Below are positions 22,700 through 34,400 of a DNA stretch of 64,000 bases, piece by piece. Source of the DNA: Albugo candida. Lineage: Eukaryota > Oomycota > Peronosporomycetes > Albuginales > Albuginaceae. The notes beneath the pieces are model-generated. The model was given only the letters and a program-made list of their open reading frames with translations. It was not told the DNA's origin and did not search any database. A program made the position numbers and the translations under genes. The first letter of the stretch is position 1; each line of letters opens with the position of its first letter. The stretch lies in assembly GCA_905220665.1 (NCBI GenBank), contig CAJNAR010000148.1:496001-560000 (forward strand), in the 5' to 3' direction.

Positions 22700-25535
22700 A
22701 AAAAAAGTAAATCCCTATCTGTGCACTTCAAGAAACGAAATTAACGCAGCATTTGAATTCATACTATTGGCGACACTGGGATAATATTATTCCCCAGTTC
22801 GACTTCTCGCGCAGAATTATGCCTTTAATCCACCGCTATGAGCAGTCAACATTCTACCGCTCCACCCAGGATACATTTATCAATGTGCATGCCTCCCGTT
22901 CGGGAAGACCACAAGCTGAAACGGGTGAATTTCAGCACTTCGATACAGCCTCTTCGAGACAAATTTTACTTCATTCTTGGCGACTTCAGTGCAAAAATCA
23001 GACGAAGTCCAGCATCTACCTCCATGGTAATGCTACGAACACTAACCATTCTCGAGGCTATCGAAACAATAATAGATTCCGATCAACGAAACTTTCTTCA
23101 GCGCTAATACTCTATACCTGTCCAGAACTATATTTGAGAAGCATGCGAGGAAAATAACGACATGGCAAGGCCCTCGAAACAAACAACCTATAGTTCAATC
23201 AAATCATCTAAATTGTCTGCCCGTTTCGGTATAAATTGTTCTCTATGGGTGCTCAATTGGACTCTGGCACATATGTTAACAGCGACCACAGACTATTTTC
23301 AGCTTCGTCCATATTCCTTATGCCTACAAGAGTCTCGCAAAAGTGAATCCCGAAACTCGATGATGCTGACGTTTAACCTGTCTCTCTTGTCATATGCAAC
23401 GTCTTCCAAGATCACATCACTTTAGTTTTCGCACTCCCTAACAACATTTTTGACTGCTCGCCGTGCCAAATCAAATCATCACAGCTGCTGACAAAAACAT
23501 CGGTCCTTGAACGGAAGATCCTTGCCAATCAATCTATGATGCGGATTAAAGCGCGCCTCTCACACACGCAAAAACAACTTGGACTAGCTATCGCGGCTTG
23601 CAATGACCCTGTGGATCTACTTATTCTCTGATTACTCCTGATCCGGGAAACTTGAGCTCGGTGCAAACGAATCAGTGAGGCTTAGCCAGGCCTTCAACTC
23701 GAACAGTTACAAGGCAGGAAATTCTCCAGCAACATGTTTCATATTATGAAGTGTCTATTTCCGCTTGAGCACCAACCGCTCATTATGCACGATCGTAACA
23801 GCTACGGCATCGGTACCGATAGCAAAAACACCTCTATCCTTGCCGATTACTTCAGGTCACCATTCTAGGATATCGCACGTATACATATACATCTTCTACC
23901 TTACCGTTGTTGCAACCCAATCATCACTACCAAATTCCACAAGCCTTCTTTTCTTAGAGAACAATCACGCCTCGGGATCGGATAACATGCCCTCGTTATT
24001 TTTGAAACGTGTTTCTTTTGCGGTTCTTCTTGATTAGCCGCCTTCATCAATCACGCTGTCAACACTTCAACAAACCCATCTTACAGAGCCTCGACCATGG
24101 CGTCCTATTGCCCTACCAAAACCAAACAAGCCGGGTGAAAATCCTTCATTACTGAGCACGACCAGAAAAACGCTATCGCTCATTATCCTACATAGAGTAT
24201 GGGATATACTTGATGCTTGGATCTCAAAGGATCAGAATTGTTTTAGACGCACCTGAAGTGTGGCATACTCAGTATGGGCCCATAAATGGAGTGTGGCGTT
24301 CCCTTAAACGCACTATGCACATAATGGGCATTGATCGATCTGAGCAAGGCATTTGACACCATCTGCAGATTAAACTTATCGCAGTGCTCGTGTCTTTTCT
24401 TTCTTCAGACGACGTCCATCTCGTCAAAAGACTTCTTGCCGACATTGTTTGTCCAAACAAAGTGCTGCCTATATCCTGGTAGCTTCAAATAAGTCGCGCC
24501 AACAGACAGTTTCCCCAATACGCCTCGAAACCAGAACGTTTTTTTAGCTGTTTCAAGTAGTAATGGCATCACAAAGGTGATTCAGGGCCCCCTGTGTTAT
24601 TCATCATCTACCTCGAAGCGCACTCTGTTCTCGAAGCGGCACTCTGTGACCTATCCACTTGGCTTAACGCAACCGTATAGCAGCTACGCAATATCTATGT
24701 CGATGATGTCGATTTATTCATTCTCAGCAGGACACACTTGATACAATCTTTTTCATGATCCAACAGTATTCGCCAGAAGGTCCCTTCAAGGCAATGCAGC
24801 CAAGACCAAACGAGCCCAGATTTCTAAATCAACGGACATTCAGCCACGTCGCATTCGAATATTAGGCACGCTACTTGGCGACTATGAGAAATAGCACAAC
24901 GGAATGCACGGGCAAATCGCTCGTTTTTTTAATTATGAAGACTATAAACGTTTATCTCACGGACCTACGAGCCTGTTTTTTCAACAGATACATGTTGACA
25001 ATCTTAATTTATTTCATTGTGGTTCATTGGCATTGACGGAAAGAGTCCTTAGCCAACTCGAACCCTTTCATCGCCACTTGCTCGGCCGCGTTCTCCGTAT
25101 CCGTTATCCTGCGCATATCGGCAGCCAGGCACTAGATGCAAAGTGTCAGACTGTACCTCGTCGGTAGCATATCGTGACAGCTCGATGGCGCTTCTTTAAG
25201 CACAGTTTGCGCCACCCAAAACGAATCCCAAAAGAAACCATGATGGTCCGCTATTCCAACGCGCTACCCAGGCCCGACCATTCCGAAGACAAACAGCAGC
25301 GTGTCTTTCAACAGTCATTCAGAGATTTTCATTCGGCACACCTTCAGCTTGAGACCTACTCAGCTCGTTGCTATTTTGCCCACATTGCTCAAGACCGTTC
25401 CAAGTAAACAGCCTTCGCCAATACCGTAATTAAATCTGCTGCACGTAATTGCCTCAGAAAAGAACTTCTCAGACGTAAGCGAAAGCTAGAATCCTCCTCT
25501 ATGGATTCGATTAGACCGAGAAAACCTGAACAATA
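22700..25535 (+). mobile_element. Second decayed LINE (EN-RT), plus strand, 5' truncated
   Basis: Pieces in all three frames are collinear with a LINE ORF2. Endonuclease: PICALQETKLTQH at about 22719 and FYFILGDFSAKI at about 22964-23000 (GDF motif kept). RT: ALIDLSKAFDTICR at about 24330 (motif A), a QGPLCYSS/FIIYLEAHS region at about 24585 (motif B), and YVDDVDLFIL at about 24698 (motif C). A typical post-RT tail follows at 25040-25110 (HRHLLGRVLRIRYPAHIG). The 3' end is near the AATAATAATTATATT at 25535. No ORF1 was found, suggesting 5' truncation. It separates the first two CCG-type genes. Confidence 0.82.
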
Positions 25536-27734
25536 ATAATTATATTTTTTGTATACCATGAAAGTTTATGTCAGCTATTTGGGTTGAAACTGGAAACTCG
25601 CTAGTCCATAATCTATGCGCTTGACTTGTATGAACGCATTAGATCATGTTCCTTCTTTCAATATATGTGTAGGCACCCTGGATGGGCTACGTCAACTCAT
25701 TGATAGATGTAATCATGAGTCGACCTGGAATCGCGTCGTTGCACATGCTTTGTAAGCTGCATGTATGATGTAACACTTCGTAGTGGTTAACATGCTAACC
25801 ACGGATTGTGAGAGCCACATTTTGACGCTACCATGTTAGATTGATTCGGCGCTTCACACAGTGTCGATATACTTTCGAGATCTTGGCTGACTAGCGACAG
25901 TCCTCCCGAACGTGATAGATTCCGTTATATAAGTATGTATCAAATGTGACGACACATCAAATTCCAAAATAGCTAAACACGCTACAACCGTTTGCAACTC
26001 TCAAAACCAGTAACGGAGCCTGGGTTTATTATGAGCCTCTCTTCCAATGTAGTCTCAGCAAGAGCTTGCAAGATGGAAAGCGATAGAAGGAAATGAGCGT
26101 TTGAGAAGGTACGACCGAGCAAATAAACCATCATCCCGCAGAAATGATGCTGTTAGCAGCAAAATATAACGATAAGCACGTTGGTAATCTGGGATTTGAA
26201 CGGAAGAAAAAGATCCGCACTGAATCGAAGAAAACAGTGCTCTCGCACACTCGGAGCTGGCAATTCTTTCAATACAACATAACATGGGATCGAGTGATAC
26301 AAGGGTCGGAACTTACTTTAAGGCGATAAACATCCATGCGAATTATCGCGAAGCATCGACTTGCAACTGTCACATTTTATGTGTGTCCTTGAAATAAATC
26401 GAGTAATTTGCATTACGGATGCCGTATCGAGGCGTGAGGGCTTGTGCTCATTAAAGCTCCGTCAGCTAGACTGGTTATACTGATCAACATGGCTATCCGT
26501 AGGATTTATCGTTGTCACCAGTAGCTTAGTTTTTTTGCTAAAAGTGGTCTATGTATATGCATTGTGTAAAAGAAGAAGTATGATTGTCCGGGCTGTTCAA
26601 GTACGCTATATGCTCGCTGCCAAATCAAGTCTCGACCACGACTAAGCTTTCATGAGCCAAGATTATTATGTTCAACGCGTCTGATGAAGTGGATTTGGTC
26701 AAGACAATTTTGATCTATAAGTAATCACTGGATATGGCTGCTTTATGCTCTATCGTTACCGTGTATGAAGTAACAGGTTTCGGATTGCTGGTGTGCCTGA
26801 GTGGGGTGCGTACAATTTGATAAATTGGATCGACTGGGCTCATCTAGAGAGTGACGTTCTTCGATTGCCATAGCAATAAGGATGGATATTTTATGTGAAC
26901 GTTTGACTATCAGCAAGTCAGGGCCAGAATTGGGGAAACAGAATTGCCCTAGTGTCGTCGGCATTGTGGATGCTGATATCATGCACCACTTTAATCTCGA
27001 GAACAAACGGGAATCACAATCCGTACCCTTTCTTGATAAGTGACCAGATGCTGTTGCTTGATTTGGATTGGAAGGCTGCGTCCTACATGCCTAGTCTGTG
27101 GAATCACTAAGCGATGTAAGTGTAGAATACCATTCAGACATTATGGATCAGATCAGACACTTGGAATGCGTTCTTACCATATGTGTTCTGCTTATCTGAC
27201 TCTCCCTCTTTTCCGGCCTCTGTATTGGCAGTTTCTAAAGACATTGATTATACATAAACATGCGAGAAGAACCCACTGGGCTTTTTCTTACTTCATCTGA
27301 CTATAAAGCACTCACCAACAGCTAATGCCAACGCAGCCAGAAAATATGCATGCACCAGAAGCGAATGAACCACGTGAGCATCACTCACACATTATCGAGG
27401 GTAAATAAAAAGCTCGTTTGCACTTGACCCTATCGCGGGCTCGATTACCAGATCGTATTGAAATAATTTGGCGCAAGTAAAGCTGGACTTGAAGGAAACT
27501 GTCTAGTCGTGGATGGATATAATAATTCTCATAGACTTGTTCGTATTAGCAACATACGTAAGGAGTTTATGAAGAAATTGACAATCAATCAAACAGCATA
27601 ATGCTAATTAGAGATCAATAAGCATGCTTTCAGGTACACCTCACAAAGTTGCTCAGAGATTACAAAACAAGCTAGCAATTCGTGCAGAGTTCACAGTCGC
27701 TAACTAGATTTGTAGCGTCGAGTTATGAATATCG
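25536..27734. other. Intergenic, diverged segmental duplicate of 32500-36850
   Basis: No gene recognised. Several anchors match the region before the third CCG-type gene in the same order: GAAACTCG near 25590 and 32570, GAGATCTTG near 25880 and 33138, GCTGATATCATG near 26970 and 36363, and the last ~90 bases before the stop of each gene (GAATATCGC near 27727 and 36836). Confidence 0.55.
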
Positions 27735-30700
27735 CTATGGTACATCATCCGACGGTCCGGACCGAGAAGCATTTCTCCGACTTCTTTTCTTTTTTTCCTT
27801 TGCCGTTTTGGACGCTTCTTTCATTGAATTCCCCATTATCTTCCGTCTACGGGGCGATGGGGTAGCCTCTGAGCCCAAGTCTGTAGGTACACTTCCATCC
27901 CCATCATTGTCTTCTTTAATTCTTGTGGCCATGATCCTCTTGATCCTAGCACTGGATATCGGTCGCAGCGAATAGATGTTGAGACTCACGACGCTTTCTG
28001 TGGTCAAAATTCCACAATCTACACATGGTAAAATATCCACGGGGTTTGTACCTTTTATCATCCATGCGTACCGTCGTCGAGTAGAGAAAAGTATAACTTC
28101 ACCGTAAAGCGCGAGGCATTCAGCACAACTTTCGCTTTGTCCCATCCAGTGAACTACAAATACATGTATTGCCAAACCATCCACGGTTACAGAACCATGC
28201 TGACTAGGAGCAACTGCGGAGAAATTGACACCAGCTGGAGCCGTAGTTGTCTCCTGCCTCATTGGTGCGTCATCATGAGTGTGCGTAAGTCCGTTCACAT
28301 CAGACCAACTAAGACCAAGAATGAGTGGAAAGCTGGCCTCTGAAAATGTGCGCTGCGGTTCGTCAAAAAGGGACGTTTGTGGAAATGGATTTCGATGATC
28401 CTTCAACAACTCGTTGTGAGTATTCGCCTCGCGAAAATGAGATCCATCGGAAAGGCGAAGTGCATGGGTGCTAACGTTAGATTTACTTGTCGATTGGGTA
28501 AGGGAGTTGGCTAAACGATTGGCGTCTCTTGCCGGTTGTGGATCAATTGTATAGCTGTTCTCCATACTTGTCACTATATCCAAGTCTTTTTCGAATGTGC
28601 AAATATAGTTGGGCAAAAAAAACAGGCTAAGACACTCAAAAAAGTAAACGCAACTTGCAAGCTTCACTTTCCTTTCTTCTTCGATGAAGCCATCAAATGA
28701 ATGAAGTAATACCAGTGCAGTAGAGTCCGACAGTTCATGCACGCTTGAATATTGAATATTCTCTAGGCAGCTTAAGCAGTTTGATTCTGCGAATGTACCA
28801 TTCGCCCAAACACAGCCACTGCTTAGCTGAGGTGGTACAGAAAATAAATTTCTTGGTTTTAGCCGAGGGATGGGTGCCAGGAATTGGTCACCAAGTGGAA
28901 ATGTGATAAAGTGGTCGAGAAAATGTAAACGGCACGTTGGATCCATCATTCCCAACACTTGGATTGCACCGCATGCAGACCTACAGCCTTCTAGATATCG
29001 CTTGCTTTTAAGATAAGAAAATACGAAGAAGTTGTATGTTTGTTGTTTAACAGCAGCGATAACAGGTGGTCCAAATATACGGGCCAGACATCCATGACAA
29101 GGTGCAAGATATTCTTCTACAAACGATTTTTCGGGTTGTAAGCACTGTATCGGATGATCCAATGCGGCATCAATGTCTTTCATGAGCTTCCTGACGTCAA
29201 TTTGGAGATACCTATCCTTTTCATTAGCACGCATGGCCACATTCATACGTGAGTGTGACGATGATCCGCTTTCGGCCTTGCTTTTTATCGAAGAAAGGTG
29301 TTCATTCGAATCTGAAGAAGACGGTAGCTCAGATTGTGCAAATGGAAGCTTGCTCATCAATTTTTTACAAAGATCATCGCCAACTAGAAAAATTGTTCCA
29401 GTGTCTGGAAATACTCTCTTGCACGCATCTGCCGTGAATTTGCTTTTTGGGTCATAGATCACAAAAAGCGTGCGATAGCTTCCCCACTTTGTGGTAAAAC
29501 GAAATCTTCCAACGAATCTTGCAGTAGCGCTCTCTTGGATGCAGGCCATAAATAAGATACTCAATGTCTGCCTCAGCGAGAAAATGCACTTTAATTTGAC
29601 ATTGTTCCAATCGAATGTGCGAATAGAGTTATCCGATGTAATAGCTGTTTCCCTCTCAGATGAAGCCAGTTTCAATGCCATGATATCACATATCTGAGTA
29701 CTCCAACAATCGGATGCGAGATTTGTGAAAACGAACTCTGAGCCGGTGATCATATATGTGACCAAATTTGTAGGGACCTCCTCAGGATTAGATTTCAGAT
29801 CCATTCGAGTAGCCCCCAATCCATCTAGCACACATTCTTGACATGCCATTATCGAAGACATTGAGCCATGTACAATTACTTTCATTTCAGCTGATTGTAA
29901 AGCATTGTATAGAGGGCAAATCTGGACGAAGGTCGCCGATACCCCTAGCAATAAGGAATAGGACACCATTGCGCAATTAGGAAAATGTATTAGCAAGTGA
30001 CATGAGTGAATTACATGCTTGGCCCAATACCCTTTAGCAACTGCTGTTTGTGTGATCAGAAAGATACTTTTTAATTTACAAAGTGGCGCTTTTAGTGATT
30101 TAATATTTTCCAGTCACCACGATTAGTGACAGCGTGACCACAGTACATAAAATATGTTTTTAATGGAAGTATGAGCTTGCGGCTGTAGTTTTGCATCAGC
30201 TTTAGTGCAAGCAGATAGTCTGCACAATCAACAGAGCACATTGATCTGACATAACATTTTGTGATGAGTAAAGTGGCGATGGTTCATGCTTGGCAACTTT
30301 TGCAAATCTACTACACAAGCCTACTGCATTGACATTTCCAATCTTACAATCACGTGGAAGGGATTTGAGAAACTAGTAGTTTAAACAGACAAATTAGCTT
30401 CTTCAGAACCCTGCAATAACTTCAGACATAGGCTGTCTCATGAGTGCATCAAGATGTGTGTACGTAAATGGTTAAGTTTCAGTGAGTTTTGCATAAACTT
30501 GTCGAAACTTATCTCATCTTTTCTTCAAGGAAATTAAGCGGGCTTTAGGTCGCCTCATACGAGCACAGAACTTCTAACGCTAATCATCTGATTTCGACCT
30601 ATACGTCAACGTACCCCTCTCTCTTGATATAGAACATATGTTGCCTTTGCCACTTTATAATGAATGGGTACGACAACTGAGCCGTTTTGGGCCATATGGT

Positions 30701-31400
30701 CAGAATACACCCTACTAAGGGCTAACTTCAATAATCTCTCGCGACTCAACAACTGAATGTGAAGGAGAATAACAGTGAACAGATCGACCGGCATTTAGTC
30801 ATAGGACACGACGAAATGAAAACCCATAGGAATTCATTCGATTTGACCCCGCTTTTGGCACTATATCCGGGGAAAATCCAATTGGATCAAATTGGTAAAT
30901 TCTTCGAGATGGCATCACGTAACAACGTCGCACTTCTAGTCGCCATGATATGCTATAACAGGAATCAAATACCCACGGAAAGCAAACGAACTGTAGGACT
31001 ATCCAATATTCTAGATCGTATAGTTTCCGCAATTTGAGGCTGAAGAAAATAACGTCAATCTAGCACTTCCCATCTAGGACAATGTCCTTTGACAATTCTC
31101 ATTGATCTATTCTTATAACAGCAACAAAGTATTCGATGCAAAAATATATATATCGCGTGCGGACTTTTGCGCCCTCCAGTATCGCCCTTGAGTGCTTAGA
31201 GGCCGTATTAAGTGGCACCTTTTGGTACGATGCTGTATCGGTCCAGCTTCAAAAAACATACTCAATGTAATTATTATTGAAACAAGCGCTTAACTCCATT
31301 TATGATGAATGGGAAAACCAAACAGAGCACCTTTTCATTTCCTCTGTCAGACTCTAACAATTCGATAATGTGGCTATATTGAATGACTTGGAGAATGTAT
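25560..31400. repeat. Segmental duplication unit carrying CCG protein 2
   Basis: Gene plus both flanks are similar, in the same order and orientation, to 32500-40020. Ends are approximate. The two genes start 8.9 kb apart (29969 and 38867). Confidence 0.6.
27735..29969 (-). CDS. CCG-type secreted cysteine-rich protein 2 (candidate effector)
   Basis: A 744-residue single-exon protein counted from the ATG at 29969; the frame is open nine codons further but without an ATG. Signal peptide: MVSYSLLLGVSATFVQ. C-x2-C-x5-G is present exactly at 43-52 (CQECVLDGLG) and again at 291-300 (CHGCLARIFG). Module 2 (around 140) has lost its first Cys (FMAC). Module 4 starts CLSC at 398 and module 5 CAEC at 615, each followed by the second Cys pair (440/446, 649/652). 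The blocks CLQPEKS, HFITFPLGDQF, SSGCVWANG and RRYAWMIKG are shared with both paralogues. After about residue 680 it alone carries a Lys/Arg/Ser-rich tail of about 60 residues including KEKKKRSRRNASRS, a possible nuclear-localisation signal. Confidence 0.87.
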   Translation of the reverse strand: MVSYSLLLGVSATFVQICPLYNALQSAEMKVIVHGSMSSIMACQECVLDGLGATRMDLKSNPEEVPTNLVTYMITGSEFVFTNLASDCWSTQICDIMALKLASSERETAITSDNSIRTFDWNNVKLKCIFSLRQTLSILFMACIQESATARFVGRFRFTTKWGSYRTLFVIYDPKSKFTADACKRVFPDTGTIFLVGDDLCKKLMSKLPFAQSELPSSSDSNEHLSSIKSKAESGSSSHSRMNVAMRANEKDRYLQIDVRKLMKDIDAALDHPIQCLQPEKSFVEEYLAPCHGCLARIFGPPVIAAVKQQTYNFFVFSYLKSKRYLEGCRSACGAIQVLGMMDPTCRLHFLDHFITFPLGDQFLAPIPRLKPRNLFSVPPQLSSGCVWANGTFAESNCLSCLENIQYSSVHELSDSTALVLLHSFDGFIEEERKVKLASCVYFFECLSLFFLPNYICTFEKDLDIVTSMENSYTIDPQPARDANRLANSLTQSTSKSNVSTHALRLSDGSHFREANTHNELLKDHRNPFPQTSLFDEPQRTFSEASFPLILGLSWSDVNGLTHTHDDAPMRQETTTAPAGVNFSAVAPSQHGSVTVDGLAIHVFVVHWMGQSESCAECLALYGEVILFSTRRRYAWMIKGTNPVDILPCVDCGILTTESVVSLNIYSLRPISSARIKRIMATRIKEDNDGDGSVPTDLGSEATPSPRRRKIMGNSMKEASKTAKEKKKRSRRNASRSGPSDDVP

Positions 31401-34400
31401 GCACACGAAAAAGTATCGAAACATTTTAAGGGCGTCAACTTTCCGTATGCAAGGTCTTTTGCGCTCTTGATGCAAAAAAAGGTGGTTTAGAGCGCTCGTC
31501 TATTGATGATTTATGGCAAACAACTTGTTCATGCTAACAACAGCTTTTAACAAGACGTCGCTTGGCTCTTTCCGATGTGGTTACTTTGATTATCCGCATA
31601 CGATGCGCAAATTTGGCACTGCATTGTATCATATTGTGTATATGATTATGGCGATCAATTTTTCAGCTAAGTCTGCTGGTGGCCACAAGGTTGAGCAAAC
31701 GACCGAAGTACAAACAATGCGATAAAGAAACTTTTGAATAATCGACAGAATGTCTAATTTCAAAATCCTTAAACCATAAAGTTTCGCTTTTTACTACCTG
31801 GTTGGTGTTGTTGTACAATACTCAAACATTTAAACAAAATATGGCTTATCTCGATGGTCTTTATTTTCTCACATGTCAACATGCTCTCCTCTTGCAATCC
31901 GAATTAGCCAGGCTTTATTTGTTATGTGATGGACGCGTCCACCTTGTCGCCACCAAGCCATGCTTCCATGTATCTGATGCTCAAATCTATGCTGCAATCA
32001 AAACTGTTTTCATCTCATTCTTTCATAGGGAAAAGGCAAAGACCCGCTTAGCCTTCATCTTATTTGTCACCTAAATGTCCAGCTCAGGTTGCTTGTTGAC
32101 GTTTAAGAAACACGATAACATTCCGATCGCTATTTAAAGACGTATTATAAGATATTGCAAATCTGGAAGTAATGATTTGTCACTCAAACAAACAATCGAA
32201 CCGATGTCATAAGCTTGTATAAGCTATAGCCTAGATCACGGTTGTGTTTCCACAAGTTCCTTCAAATTACACGCTTTCCTAGATCCCTGTTCAGCTTATC
32301 AGCGATATATTCTATTGGGAATCGTGCTGTCGCGATTTTTATCGATGCGATCAAAAGATGTATTATTCTCTCACGGTGATTCGCACAATCTGATCTCGGT
32401 CTTCACCGGTACTCATGGCTTTGATACGTAGCTATGACTATACTGTTTTCCATAGACTGGGACTAATTTGGCTTGTAGCAGCTCAACTGGGATACTTATC
32501 CTCTAGATATTCTAAATTACGTCGGAAAAGCTCCCTTTCCTATTATTATGAGCTACATAAAGTATCATTGGAAACTCGATAATTCGTGCTCTATGTGCCG
32601 AGTTTGTTTACATGTCATGGTGACTAGAGTGCTTTTCGTGATATATGAATAGGCCCTCTCGATGGGTGCTGTCAAGTTACTACTATTAAACGTATTTCAT
32701 ATGCACTTGCTGCAATAGAGGTAGAATTAAAAGTAAAATATATGTAGCATTAACCTATTCTGTCAGCATTACAACATGCATGTGCAACAGCATTACAAAC
32801 TTGACTATGTCACGTGTCACATGACGTCCGTCTGGTACCACGTGGTGACCGTCTCTCCTCGTCCCATCTGTCATGTTGTCACCAGACAGCCGTTCAGGTG
32901 AGGTCGGACTTTACGTGTAATGGGTCTTGTAGTTGGAACTCAAACCCTCGACGACCTGTAAGAAACAGCATCGTCTAACAATCACAAGCTGAAATGAATA
33001 CTCGACGTGATATCACCCCGTCATTGCATGATGCTTCATTATGTGCATGTGTGATCGAGGACTGCATCATAGTTAACGTGTTTAGGATGGAACAAGTCAG
33101 CCGCATGTTTGACGCTTTTTGTCGGATAGTATACTTCGAGATCTTGCTTTGCTACAAACAGCACTCCTCAACTTGATAATTTTCTTGATACGAGTAGGTA
33201 CCGAGTGGCACGATGCATCAATTTTCAAATTACTGAGCGCACTTTATTCGTCTGCAGCTGTTAAAAATCCAGCAACAACGCTCCAGTTTATTTATATGAC
33301 TGAACCAACACCTCAAGTCCATGTCTTTCAACAAATATCAGCACGATAAAGTATGTGGAAGGTATAAGAAATACTAAAAGAGATTGGTATTAGGGTAGTA
33401 CGAGCGAGCTGTTAAGCCTTAGAGATGTTCTCAATATAGGTCAAAGTCACTTGTCCTCTCCGCGCAAAGAATGTGCAGTCGAAATAAGATACGATGGTCA
33501 CCACGATAGTAACCTTAGACTTAATTGAAGTGAGATTCCGCACTGGCACGAGGCTAGCAGCGCTGTCACGCACTCGTAACTGGTAGATCAAGCGTACGTA
33601 AAAATTTGTTGCTAAAAAGTCCGTCATAGGGAGCTATCAGGAATCTTGCGTGATCACTAGAATTTTATTATCATGCAGGACGTCGATCTTACAAATGAGC
33701 TAGTGGCCGTGTCTTTCCTGCATTCGACGAAGACTTGTGATCGGGGCTACAGTATGGAATAATGGATTTAGTTTGCTTTATTAAATTATAACGGTGGACA
33801 GAAAAAGGGTTTCGCCATCTTGCTCGGTATCTTAGATGATTTGATGGTATTATTTTCGAGAAGCTAGCTTTAGGGGTTGCATGGAGGTCATGAATTCCAC
33901 AGAAAAAGCTTTGAAAGATAAAGTGGTTTTGTAAATCGCAAGCAATCTTTGCGAAGTGTGATGCGAGTCTATAGTGCTTCAAGAGTGATCCCTTTAGCCT
34001 ACATCTACGATATTGATGGATAAGGTCTCCTCTAACAGCTCTAGAAAATTAAAACACTCGGTAAACGTTGCTTCGAGTGAGCAGCGGTGCTTGATTAGAC
34101 ATTATGGCCGGTCAGTACTGGAGTAAAAGAAGCGCTGTTCTGCTCCCAACCATGAGCTAGTGTTCATCACGGGTGTAACCACAGTCATATTTTAAGTTGC
34201 CTAGTCATGATATGAAAGTGGCGCTTCAATATGAGGCTATGAATCTAAATGTAGGAGCAGCGGTGATGCAATCTCTAGGCCACACCCACTGACGAGAACT
34301 ATAGCCCATATCTAAAAAGAGCATATTTTACGAAATAAAACAAAACAGTTCCCTTCGTTCTCTTTAACAACGCTGACGTGCCGAGCATTGATAAAATGTT

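Noticed and set aside
31500..32100. Possible DNA-transposon (piggyBac-like) remnant
   Set aside because: Some phrases looked suggestive, but no catalytic motif or terminal repeat could be identified.
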